NCBI GenBank assembly: GCA_011800155.1
Contig: CM022377.1
Span: forward strand, 2,294,001 to 2,358,000
Direction: 5' to 3'
Source of the DNA: Flammulina velutipes
Lineage: Eukaryota > Basidiomycota > Agaricomycetes > Agaricales > Physalacriaceae
DNA: 64,000 nucleotides
Shown: piece by piece, positions 53,001 through 63,872 of the stretch
Numbering within the stretch: the first letter of the stretch is position 1
Layout: each line of letters begins with the position of its first letter
Position numbers and translations under genes: made by a program
Notes under the pieces: generated by a model
The model's database searches: none
The model's input: only the letters and a program-made list of their open reading frames with translations
What the model was told of the DNA's origin: nothing

Positions 53001-54415
53001 TTACAGCTTCGGCATCTTCGGCATATCCTCCTCCTTGAAATTGACTCCGTCCTTTTCAACCGGCTTGTCTAGTGCTTCTTTCAACGCCTTCGCATCTTCA
53101 AGGTCAAGCTTCTTCAACTCCGCGACAATATAATCTTGTAGCTTTCTGTCTTCGGTGATTTTGAACGCTGCTTCAGCAAGCGACTTCGCCACGGCGTTGT
53201 ACTGCCTCCTGGTCGCCTTAAGGTACATGTAGGCAACGTAGGCATGCGATCTAGCCCATGATTTCGCATAGTCGGGACCCCCGCTTGACGTGGGCTTTCC
53301 CATAAATTTCTGTATGATGGTGAGTCAGGTCATCTCGTTGTGTATAGGACACAGATCTTCCTGCTTACCTTGTCAATGTACATGGAAACCTTCCCTTTGA
53401 CATAGTTGGGATGCTCTTGGAGACCACGTAGATTCGCCGTGTCATCTGTTGTTAACGAAACGTGAGGGTGATATACTGCACAATCGGAAAAAGGACGCAC
53501 TGACTACTTCGGCCAAGGTTTTCTTGTCCTTGTTCGTATCCTGATAAGAGCAATTAGATGATGTTTATCGCAGGCACGCCTTGATGCGCACCGAGTTCGT
53601 CTCCTCCGCCGTAGCTACCTGCATTTTCTTCCAAGACGCCTCTTTGACACCCGTAGGCAGGTCGCGCTTGAACAGGTTTTTCATTCTCTGGATCTCCAGC
53701 CTATGGTCGACGTGCATCTCACCCAACCCAGGTGGCTTCTTCTCGTTCGTCCCTTTGTAGAACTTGAAATCATCGCCCTCCTTCTTGCCGTAGAAGATGC
53801 GCTGCTTGGCGGGCGATAGCGCATCGTACGCTTTGTAATACAGCATATCTACGAGTGCTTAGTAGGGGTATTTTGAGGCAAAATAGGAAGACTTAATTAC
53901 CTTTGGCATTCTTGATAGCGTGGAACTTGACAGGGTTACGCCTCTGTAGTTCGCGTCGACGTTCAGCATTGTCCCGCGTCTTCTTCTCCTTGAATATTTT
54001 CTGAATTTCCTTTTGATCGTCCTTGTTATAGTCTTCGTCGTTTCCTACGTCTTCATCCACTTTCAGACGAGCAACGTAAGCGGGTTTTTCAGGCTCGGGA
54101 TCTTCCTCTGCATCGTCGTCCTCGAGCTCGGGAACTGGAGAGGATGGGCGGGTGGTAGTGCTGCGAGCATATATTAGTCCCGCAACAGCGATGTCCGGTT
54201 TTGAGTGTGTTACGCACTCTCCACCTTTACTAGCTGGTGCCCTTGTGTTGAGAGTCGAGCCTGAGCGTTGGTTTAGGCTATCTGCCGTCGCCGTGGACTA
54301 AGTAGAAGGAGGAAGTCGATATCTGCAAGTGTACATATGTGAGAGTACTTACTGAGGGCGCTGCCCATGCGCCTGCGGAGAGGGCGATGATGACATGGAT
54401 AGCAGAGATGCGCAT
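53001..54415 (-). CDS. Secreted protein with H-x-D-H-R-L-E-I-Q motif, second copy (six exons, 380 aa)
   Basis: Exons, read leftwards: 54415-54353, 54297-53901, 53848-53592, 53540-53501, 53445-53369 and 53309-53001. Exons 1, 3, 4, 5 and 6 have exactly the lengths of the 23397-24772 gene; only exon 2 is longer (397 against 361 nt). Signal peptide MRISAIHVIIALSAGAWAAPS. The core has MLYYKAYDALSPAKQRIFYG and GEMHVDHRLEIQRMKNLFKRD. The equal exon lengths, and differences that are mostly conservative, suggest both copies are under selection. It converges with the DUF4470 relic, whose stop lies only about 30 bp away. Function unknown; a secreted hydrolase or effector is possible. Confidence 0.8.
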
Positions 54416-55200
54416 TTTGTTGAGGTTCTAAGTGATTATGTGGAGGAAGTGAAGTGAGGAATGGAATACGACCTGCGGTTCCAAAGTGTTCTTGCCAGAA
54501 GAAGTGAGGAATGAAAGACTGAGTGCTCTTGGATTTATACGAATGCATGGCGCCACGCGACTAGGCCCGAGGAGAAATTCATAGCACACAGAGAAGATAA
54601 TGCGCTCAAGTGAGCTGCATTCTAGGACAACGTGAAGCGAAGTAGCCCGAGCAGCATACCAACCAGTAAATTATTGGAGTGGATAATAATTTGAGGTAGC
54701 ATATTTTTATTGAGCGCTGAGGTAGAACACGAGTTGAGCCGAAGTACTTGGGCAAGACGCAAGTGGATCACTTTGCCACGCCGGCCTAATCTATGGAGGA
54801 ATGTATGTATAATAACAGTGTCCGATCTGACCGTCATGGCCGGGAAGAATTTAGGTCGAATATATTCCTTCAGTCATGCACGGCAAAGTTCGTCCGCGCT
54901 CTGATCTTCTTCACGTCATCTCACTCCGGCGATCCGCGTAATGACCTGCTAAGACCCATTGATCTTCACTTGGTGGGACTCAAATCTATACAACGTCTTC
55001 GTCACCTAAGCGCACAATTGCATTTCTCGGGCAGCATCGCCGGTTCGGCGCATCCCTTTCGCGCTGAGACGTCGGCGGAGGTTGATGGTTGTCGGCTGCT
55101 TAAACCACGTTCCAAAGTAGTGGGGCATGCGGAAAGCTGACAAACGAAGTGAACAAATGTGAATTGCTTTGATTACGCGGTTGATACAAGTACGCGTGAA
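54416..55200. other. Intergenic, no gene seen
   Basis: Promoter side of the secreted-protein gene. A minus frame begins with the same region as the signal peptide but is only a shadow. Nothing else recognised. Confidence 0.45.
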
Positions 55201-55201
55201 C

Positions 55202-56120
55202 CACGTGCCCGTGAGGACTCGGATGACCAATGTCCCTTGTCTTTCACCACCATCATCGACTTCGACAACAACGCGCGGGACGCTGTCGCGTGCGTCGACG
55301 AGCCTCAGGCTCCTTGTCATGCAGCCATTTCTTTCAGAGTGGGACGCACGAGCAACTTGAATAGTCACTGTGAGGGCGATTTCTAGCATATCTATCTATC
55401 TTCGAACTTGAAAGGCTCGAGGGAACGAGTACAGCTCACGTATAGAGACCCATTGACACGCACGGTACATCTGTCAGCCCCTGTACAAGAAGGATACCAT
55501 GAAGAGACATCTAGTACGCCGGGATCAAGCTTTGGCGGGCCCTGGGTATGGCGACTATGGCGTCGACCTCTGCTATGAATACGCGGTACCCTGGGGTCTA
55601 TTTTCCAGCCGGTGACTGGCATGTACTGTGCAAGGTGCGTAATTCTACCTTGTCCTATTTTGTTCACTTATCATTATACTCATTATCGTTACTACAGCGC
55701 CCGGGAATTAGAGACGAATCAGCGATGCCACATGCCAGGAGGACAAGCCACTTGCCAGCTAGGTTCTCGATGCTCATATTGTCACGTCGCGTATATCAAG
55801 ATACCCCCAATGTGGACGATTCCCTGGCCAGGTCCTACGTTTTCGGACTCCTCGTCCTAGCCGTCATGATGGAGAATTTAGACAGACCAGTGGAAACGAT
55901 GCCAGCTAGCCGCGAGAGAATGCGCGAGCAGGCAATGTCAGATCTATGTAGATAAGGTGAGCAAGCTTGTCCTGCTTTATTTCGCTTACTAACGGGCGTC
56001 CTCGCATGCAGGAAACGGAAATTGACCATTGACGGCACGTTGAGGCGATCCACGGGCGTAGTGAAACGAGAGGCTGCAATTTTTTGCTTATGCCGGTTAG
56101 ACGGGACCACGGCTTGGAGC
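55202..56120 (+). repeat. R1-family copy
   Basis: Head CACGTGCCCGTGAGGACTCG, then CTTTCACCACCATCATCGAC. Intron-like tracts GTGCGTAATT...TACTACAG (about 55635-55698) and GTGAGCAAGC...GCATGCAG with branch sequence ACTAAC (55957-56011). Between them GTATATCAAGATACCCC and GTGGACGATTCCCTGGCCA align with 42820-42860 and 25806-25850. Frames are broken. Confidence 0.5.
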
Positions 56121-56759
56121 ATTTAAACTCACCTTTCGCAGCTCCGCCACCGCGCTCGGGTCTATCCAGATCGCCATATGTACAGGCATGCTGGTCTACG
56201 GATCACTGGTTTTCTTGTCACGGTGAACGAGCGTTTGCACCCTTTGGATCGCTGCTGTGCCTGCTATGGGGACGATTGCCCTCCGGCAGGACCCATGTCC
56301 ACCGACGGGTGCGCGAATCATTGTTGCCCTTCCACGTTGTTTCGTGAGTTCTCGTTCTCGCCGTTCGTTCGATGTCTGACATCTCGCTCAGTTCATGAGT
56401 CATCTTCGGACGATGTTACTTTCCCTCGCCCGCTGCATGACTTCATGGTGTATTCTAGTGGCCTCGTAGACCTTTCTACTGTCTTGTCGCAATGTGCGTA
56501 AGCTCATCACTGATTTTTCTCGTACTAAATGTCCGCTCCTCCGCAGCTTCCTCGGCATATCCATACACCAATGGGATACTGTGGGGGATACTGTGGGCAC
56601 CGTTGAAGGGATGTCTAGCTGAAAGACGACTCCCGGAACCGGTTGGGCAGGTTTATTTGAACAGCGAGATTCTTCCCTTCTGCATTGCTCAAAGCTTGCA
56701 GCGTCACTATATTTCAGACTCTACAAGCTACATCAACAACATCTATGTTCGACCCATGT
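56121..56759. other. Unresolved stretch after the R1 copy
   Basis: Contains further GT-AG-like tracts but no frame that I can join into a gene, and no repeat partner seen. Confidence 0.4.
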
Positions 56760-58270
56760 ATGTCTTGAATGGAACTGCCAGATCAACTGTCTGAATCTGC
56801 TTCTTCTATGCTTTCCCAGGTCCATGGCGACGAAATGCGCACTCCGAGCATCTTCTCCGACTCCCGAGACCCAACGGAAGTGCGATCCCAACCGTGGATG
56901 GCGGTGTTCACGTCAAAAAAGAAGCCGGATCATGCACAAATCGGCTGGTCCGGAGGTAAACCGGAAGGATGGTGGCAAGGTCGAGCGCGACTTCAATCGT
57001 TCCCGAAGTCCTTACGTCCATCCCTCTTTCAACATCCTCCAGTTGCCTTGCTTGACGTTCCCGTCTCATATCGCGATATTTTCTACAACGACATACATCC
57101 TTTTCGCGGACCTCTCCGCAGTGAAGAGCAAGACATCGGATCTCATCGTAGCAGAACACCAAGCGGAGGAGAGTGAGAGGGAGAATGAGAAGGCAGCAAC
57201 GCAAAGTGTCTTCACAAGGGTACGAAGACGCCGAGACGCTCCGACTCACAGCGTTCTCCACGGAAAGCTCACTTCCAGAGCCTTACCTCGTCCTCCTTTC
57301 CACCACAATCGCCTTCCTCCAGTCTGGTTCCCTTCCCCCCTCAATGTTGTGAACCCATTGCGCGCAGAAGACGACCATTACGGCAGCCAAAACCATGCTC
57401 TCGTCCACGCTCCTCCACACCCACTCATGACGAATTGCATCCTTCGAGATCATTGGCAAACCAACGCCCTCAAACGTAACACACGCTCAAATATCTCTCG
57501 CAGCGAATCATGCCCCTCCTCTACCGTTTCGACACAGAACTCGGAGGGTCCGATAACTACCAGCTCGATCATTTCGCAGGCGACGTCGTCATACTCCAGC
57601 ACCCCCATGGACGTACGCTTTCCAGCCGAGCGATCGTCAACGCCTGGGTGAAGACTACATACCCCGCCCTCCAGGAACTCGGATTATGCGGGTCTGTATA
57701 CAACAGGGATCGATTCCCTGCGAAGGGTACCGCAGGCTCTCCTTGTGCGACCAGCCTCCACCTCGCAATGCTCACAGCTAGTGCTTATACTCTCCGAATC
57801 TTAGAGCTCTCTTCCAAACCAGCACTCAAAACATTCATAATTCACAGCCCGCTCGTCCTAGAGCAGCTCCACTCGCGATAGGCTACTACTTGGCGCAGCG
57901 GCTTGGATTGGGAGTCACACAGTTTCAAGATACTCATACGGAAACTGCCTCGCTAGAGCTCACGCTGGACGTAGTATTCCCCGCCGCATCCGCGATGGCC
58001 CGTTGGGAGGATTAGACCTCACGGAATACAACGTCCACGCTCTTCGTCTTCTTCCTCCGGCAGTATCCCAACATCACGCATCTTGGCATCGAGAGCGCGA
58101 ATTTGGGATATGGCTGAGCATAGTACTGGGTGTCCATGTTGATGTTGTGGGGAGCCGGGCGTGTGGTTCCTTGTCGAATTTCTTGAATAGTGTTGTTCAG
58201 GAGCAGCATATCACACGGAAAGAGCTCAGGGTGTCGTGGTGTCTTTTGGGGAGGAGGGTTTGACTTGGGA
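56760..58270 (+). pseudogene. Decayed unknown gene(s), R2 copy 2
   Basis: Same-strand partner of 31290-34131. One frame carries DLSAVKSKTSDLIVAEHQA near 57105 and another LLYRFDTELGGSDNYQLDHF, then AGDVVILQHPH, near 57513-57610. A third frame carries GGKPEGWWQGRARLQSFPKS near 56950. Three different frames within 600 bp, each open for only 100-275 codons, suggest decay or unrecognised introns. No domain identified. Confidence 0.45.
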
Positions 58271-59070
58271 AGGATGTGGAGTGTTTCTAGAGCGCGCTTC
58301 GTTGTCAGTACATGACAGTGTACTACGATATAAACCTTTATGTACGACCAAATTGTCTGTGTTGTAGAATATTGCAACTCTGTTGTAATCGCAGCGCCTT
58401 GTCGGTGGATTGGGCCGATTTGACGCTCGCAGATGAATTGACTTGAGATCCGGTGCATGTATCGAAACGCCCCCTTGCAGACTCGGGCAGAGGTCTTTTC
58501 GATGTTTCGACTCTGCGTGCAACAAGTCTCCGCTTCAAAGTCAGTGATAGCTGCTTGTTTTTGGCAATATCTGACCATTTAGGGATTGTAGAAGTAGATC
58601 AGTGTACACAGTATCGCTTCGTGACTGAATAGCTATAGCGTGAAAGCTGGTCCGATTGAATTCAAAGCTATATTCTCTTTCCCGTATTTACGTGCCCTGG
58701 TGCGCCTTGGAACGCGATACTTGAGGATTGACTTCTGATGTGGCGCACTCCCCGTAATAAGATGAGGGCTGGGTTGCTAGGGTGCAGGGAAATGAATCAC
58801 TGCTCTTTGAGACACTTACATCAACACAAACGTTCCAAACTACTTCGTAGTTACGGCATCGCCACATGACGACAATGTTTACAAACACATTGCCCGTCAT
58901 AATAAACATCGTGTTTGTTACTATGCCCTTCGCTCTTCAAGTCCAATTCATCTTCTTCCACTTATACTTCTTCCTGAGATTATCCAGTCTCGCCCTTTCT
59001 TTTCTTGCCATCACGACATGTTCACTATTCAGAGGGTTACCTTAAAATCACTTGAGAATCAAAACTGAAC
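58271..59070. other. Intergenic, no gene seen
   Basis: Only short frames. The minus frame of 188 codons at 58012-58578 has no domain and overlaps R2 sequence, so I do not call it. Confidence 0.45.
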
Positions 59071-60223
59071 TCACGGTGATAGTTGATCGCCTACGTGTCG
59101 CAAGGAAGCCTCTAATTTTGGTAGACTGTACGAAAACTGGAGGGCCTTGTCGAGCCATTTCTCAAAGCCCGGGATGGTAAGCTCCTCCGACACAGGTGCA
59201 ACACCCTTTTTTGCAGTACTACTACTCATACTTCGCGGCATCCAGTTTACGGGCATAGCTTCCGACGTGAGGTCCTTGGTAATGACAAGGTTTCCCACAT
59301 GACAATTGGAATGCCTACATGAATGATGCAGAAGTCAATATCCGAAAGAAAGGAAATTCAACGCCACATACAACAATCCTTTCTCAGTGGCCAATTCCAT
59401 CAACTTTCTTTTGCTCGTCTCTCGTACAATCTTCAAGTTCTCCATGACATCCATTTTCTTATCCTTGCGGTACCATTCATGGAAGAAATCCATGGAAACT
59501 CCCTTCTCTGGATAGTCTTTCCGGGCGTCTCTCATGAGGATGATCTTCAACTGAAGATCCTTGTCGTACCCGGACCATAGGAACAGCCCAACCTACAATC
59601 ACAGTAAGCTCCTCCACACCATGGCACCCCCAAATGACTTGTCTAACCTGGCGCAAATAGTCTGCTTCCGAGCCCGGCCCATTCTCCTCTGATTCCCAGG
59701 CCGCCTCGTCCATGTCCCGCTCATCCCATCCGAAAAGGGATTCGGTGTCCGGTATTTCCGTCATGATAATAGCAGGGATTGGTTCGTCTCCGCTCTCTCC
59801 AGTGTCGTCAATATAACCACCGTCCACATTGTCTACTATCGCGGACTCTCCCCAAGACCTATCCAATGTCACGTTGTATGGTTGTAGCGTTGGCCCAAGG
59901 TTTTTCACTTGGGTTTCTGGGCTGAAAGGTATCGATGAGGAAAGGAAGGGCGGAACGAGGTGGTAGACTGAGTGAAACCTACCGTTTCGCATTGACGAAT
60001 ATGGAAGAAAAAATACAGATAAAGGTTGGAACTCCGAGGCGGAGGTGTATGTTGAATAGCATGAGATGACGACTCTCGTGCTCTTGTTAGTATGAATATA
60101 GTGATTCTCTATTCCCGGATTATATAGGAGACTGAAGTCGACATTTGAAACACAGAATGGTTGCATATGCATAGGTTGGTTGATTTCCAGAACTGAAACT
60201 GTATCATGGTTGGTAATACCCAT
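59071..60223 (-). CDS. Unknown protein, possibly kinase-fold-like (three exons in the supported part)
   Basis: Exons, read leftwards: 60223-59648, 59592-59372 and 59314-59071, phases consistent. The N-terminal part is acidic in the middle (DNVDGGYIDDTGESGDEP, DERDMDEAAWESEENG). The C-terminal part has GLFLWSGYDKDLQLKIILM, FFHEWYRKDKKMDVMENLKI and LLHSNCHVGNLVIT. The last has the H-x(N)-x4-N spacing of a kinase catalytic loop (HRDLKxxN) but with Asn where the catalytic Asp should be, so an inactive kinase-like fold is possible. That is speculation from one motif. The first 80 residues and the start are uncertain. Confidence 0.45.
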
Positions 60224-60646
60224 GCAAATGCGCTACGAGCATGGCAATTGCGCGCCCGTTTCTTCATCGCTATGTGTATCACAATATGCGGCCCGTTCCC
60301 TTCGTCGAGAGAAGGAGGAGGTACATTTGGCATGCATCTCAGGCTTGCTCTGCGTGAGAAGAGGTGTTCTGCCAAATCCCCTCGCTTGGGAACTCGGAGG
60401 ATGGAATAGTAGGGAGTCTCTTGGACCGCAAATTATGACTTGCTTTAGAATCTCTCCCGCCAAGGCGATGTTGTCGTCGACGGACAGGCAGCGGGGCCGA
60501 AGGACTGGTTAATTACTTGGGCAATAGAGGCTATTCTTTTACATAGGATACTCACACTGATTCAAATTGCAATACTTACCAATGCATCATGCCATTGCAT
60601 GTATAGCCTGGAGATCCCTACTCGAAAACGTTCGTTGGAACGAAGT
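60224..60646. other. Upstream region, no gene seen
   Basis: Short frames only. Lies between the start of the minus-strand gene and an R1 head. Confidence 0.45.
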
Positions 60647-61205
60647 ACACGTGATCGTGGGGATGACCAATCTTCACCTCTTCTGTCTCTTACCACCATT
60701 GTCGACGTCGAGCGCGACGTGCAGGACACTAGATGAGCTCGTCGCTGAGGCTCGTTGGGCTATAATACTCGGTCAGAGACTACGGTGACCGTATGAACGA
60801 GTAGGACGCACTAGCAGACATGGTGAGCACAATTCTGCTGTCTGTTTTTATACTATCTGTAACGTCTAAGCAGGGAAAAACTCACGGATATGGCGTCTCT
60901 AACGAGCACGATGCTTTCCACGCGCCGTGAGCTGAGCATCACACAACGAGCATCAACATCGGTGCAAAGACTTGGCTGCCATGGACATCATTGGCAGGAG
61001 CTGATATGTGTCGCAAACGACGAGCAAACCGACGACTGGAAGCTCCAATGAGTACAGGCGCATGCACTTCTATTGACCCTTCCCGTTCGCTGATGGACGC
61101 CGTCGCATCTAGCGATTGGAAACGGGCAAAGCATAGCGACGATTCCATGCGGCGGACTTTCTTGTAATGTGCTCGTCGTCTACATGTACGACTGCCACCA
61201 GGCTT
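60647..61205 (+). repeat. R1-family copy
   Basis: Head CACGTGATCGTGGGGATGAC, then CTCTTACCACCATTGTCGAC and GTCGAGCGCGACGTGCAGGA. First intron-like tract GTGAGCACAATT...TCTAAGCAG at about 60831-60873, the same position as in the 25.4 and 42.4 kb copies. 61030-61200 resembles 33003-33130. Confidence 0.55.
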
Positions 61206-62480
61206 AGAAGATAATGCAATGCTCAACGACGACGCAGATTGGCTCGTAGAGGAGAATTCGAAACAAAAGGGCGACGAAGAGGTCCTTGCCGTGGCTTGGG
61301 TATGTTGTTATTCATTCCTGCGATTCGACACTTAACACCCCCTCCAGCTGTGAAGCTCATACATGCTGAAGCAAGCAGTACTTCTACCATCATCAACCCC
61401 GCCCTACCAAGCTTCGTTACTAGAACTCCCTTCGCTGTTCACAACTATCACTGGCGGCTCAGACGGGCTCGACAGTATCGGGCCCAAGGTTCCCCTGGTA
61501 TCATTCGTTTTCTGGATTGCACGACACGACCTTGGATTTACGCCCAAGACAGGCTTCGGCGTTAACATGCATGCTCCATGGCACTGATTTTTGTGCGTTA
61601 CACTCTCCACTCGACTGCTTGGTGCAGCATCTGAACTATTCCCTAGCTTTCATACATCCACCGTCATTTACTGCCAACAATCCATCATATGTCTTCCCTT
61701 GTTATCGCAATACCATCGATGCCATTGGGCGCCATATGCTTTCGTCTTTCGCCCGCTAAAGATCACATATTCAAGAATTTTCCTATCTTTGCTTTGTTAC
61801 AGCTCCGCGTGAGGATGCTTTCCGTCCCGGACATGGAGCCTGTTCCTTCGCTTGGAGAGCTACAATGTGTCGTTATCGGCGCGAGCTCATCATGGTCAAC
61901 ATGCTTCTTTTGCGATACCAAGGATTTTTCCCAAAAAACCTCATACAGGCGGTATGCATTCTTGCTGTTCGCCGATGACTTCGACGAAGGCATGGCATTC
62001 GGAGAAGTCTCCGGAGCCCAATCCCTCGACACATGAGCGGGATGCTCATCGACGCGGTACTTATTTGCCAAGTCTACCAGGGAGGGTGGTAGTGTACCAA
62101 GCTATCCTTTCGAAGTAAGTACTATGTATTCCCGAGGAGTTTCAACTTTGTTGACGGGCTTGTACGTTAGCTCGTTTTAGCAAGTGCAGATGTGCATATC
62201 TCCACTTGCCCGTCCCGGAGCGTGTTTGATTCTGGGATATCCAAATCAAGGCATGAATGTGGCGCGAAAAGTATGTGGGCTAGAGTTATCTTCGAACCGG
62301 TACCATGGCTACCTGTAACATGATGTACTCGTGCATACACGTCACAATGACCTGAGCCACTGGGAAATCAGTGAGTAGAACAAGACTTTTGTTTATTGTT
62401 TCCAGATTGAACGTGAGAAAGTACACACAGATGTTGGATATAAATGAAGACATGTCCGCCTCCACGTCTTCATCATCCCA
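61206..62480. other. Unresolved stretch with short open frames
   Basis: A frame starting MLNDDADWLVEEN near 61221 runs to a GTATGT donor at 61301, with an acceptor CCTCCAG at 61349, but the next exon has a stop in the matching phase. Frames around 61363-61587 and 61852-62040 are open but unsupported. I see no domain and no repeat partner. Confidence 0.4.
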
Positions 62481-63791
62481 ATGCCTCACACACACTTTCC
62501 ACCTTACGATCCACGCGCCACTGATGTCGTCCGGCTGCGTGTATCTCGATACCATCACCAATACCCTACCCCAATGACCCTCTCCGAAGACCCTTTGCTG
62601 TGGAAGACACTCATCGGGGACTTGTACAACCAGTTTCCTGATAAAGTGCGGGTGGCGCAGACGCTTGAGAAGGAGAAGAAGGAGTCTTTGTATCGGGTGT
62701 GTGCTACGAATGACAGGCATCCGTACATACCGTCTGACTGGAGCAAGTAAGCTTATTGAGTGGCTCATATGTAGTCGTGGCTGCCACTGATGCATTAGTA
62801 GGGAAGATTTCTGCGGTTGGTTCACCGTGAGCGATGAGGATGCGCACAGGACGAGTGACTTGGACTATGATCGTTATGTCTCGCAGTTCTTGAGGCATGA
62901 ATTCCGGAAGCCGGATATCAATAGGAGGTATAGTATTGCGCGTCGGGGGAGGGGTGGGGGACTCCCACTTGGGTTCCCGCAGATGTTGGTTGAGCTGTGC
63001 AGTGATGCGCTTGAGCTTGTGGATTTTATGGAGATATGTATGTTTTTCTTCTTCTTTTTAGACGACACCGAGCTGACTATCTGCTGTCCAGCGGCACGCA
63101 TACCATTCACCAGCGACCTCAACCGTCTCCTCCGCAATTTCTGTTACCATGTATTAGTCAAGGGGTCTATCAGCCGAGAAGTATGGGAACGACATGCCAT
63201 GACCATATACAACGCCTACAGGTACCTCTTGGACCATCTCAAGAGCCTGCCACATAAGTACGGCGCCATCCGGACCTTCCTGCATACCCCCGAGTTCAAC
63301 GAGGAGAACGTGGAGGTTGTTATCAAGAGTTTCTTGATGTCTGGTGCTTGGATGAACTTCGTCCTGGGAGAGACGGCCAACCAGCAGGCTGCGAGGAAGG
63401 TGGTGAAGTGCGTTAAGGAGGCGGTGGAGGAGGTCGACGCGTGTAGGCGGCCCGGGAGATTCTATTCGGGTGAGTAAAATCCTTGCTTCGCTGCGCCACC
63501 GACTCTGACTTATGGGTAGATTACTCGAAGGCGGTAATCAAATCTGGGATCTGCGACAAATTGATGAGTGGAATCAGGATCGTATTGCAGGTGCAGTGTA
63601 TTTGCGAGGCTCAGATACGGGATGGGTCCCGGAGGCGTGGGAGTAATTTGTCGATTGCGTCCTTTGAGGCTTATAAGGACCTGGCGAAGGAGGGTCGAAG
63701 AGTATTGGCACTTGGAAGGAGGGAGAAGATTGAGAAGTGGATGGTTAGGGTGCATATGAAGCATTCTTCGGAGGGAGATTTAATGGAGTGA
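62481..63791 (+). CDS. Intact member of the four-exon gene family seen at both window ends
   Basis: Exons 62481-62746, 62799-63037, 63092-63469 and 63520-63791 close into one frame of about 384 residues. Function unknown. Recognisable blocks are WKTLIGDLYNQFPDKV, SLYRVCATNDRHPY, DRYVSQFLRHEF, GGGLPLGFPQMLVELCSDAL, RNFCYHVLVKG, LPHKYGAIRTFLHTPEF, KEAVEEVDAC and REKIEKWMVRVHMKH. It is mostly helical in appearance, with no signal peptide, no membrane segment and no known catalytic motif. The twin at 478-1785 confirms all three introns. The acceptor of intron 1 could be three bases further right (62801). Followed after about 80 bp by an R1 head, as the twin is. Confidence 0.78.
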
Positions 63792-63872
63792 ATACTTTGC
63801 TTAACGTGTACGTGTATGTCGATGTCGATGGTTTCCAGCGTTCCAATGCATGCAATCTCGACGAAAGTAGAT

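Noticed and set aside
58012..58578. 188-codon minus-strand frame
   Set aside because: No domain, no splice structure, overlaps R2 sequence on the other strand, and composition is not gene-like.
61221..61590. Two-exon gene beginning MLNDDADWLVEEN
   Set aside because: The only good donor and acceptor pair leads into an immediate stop in the matching phase, and no homologue is visible.
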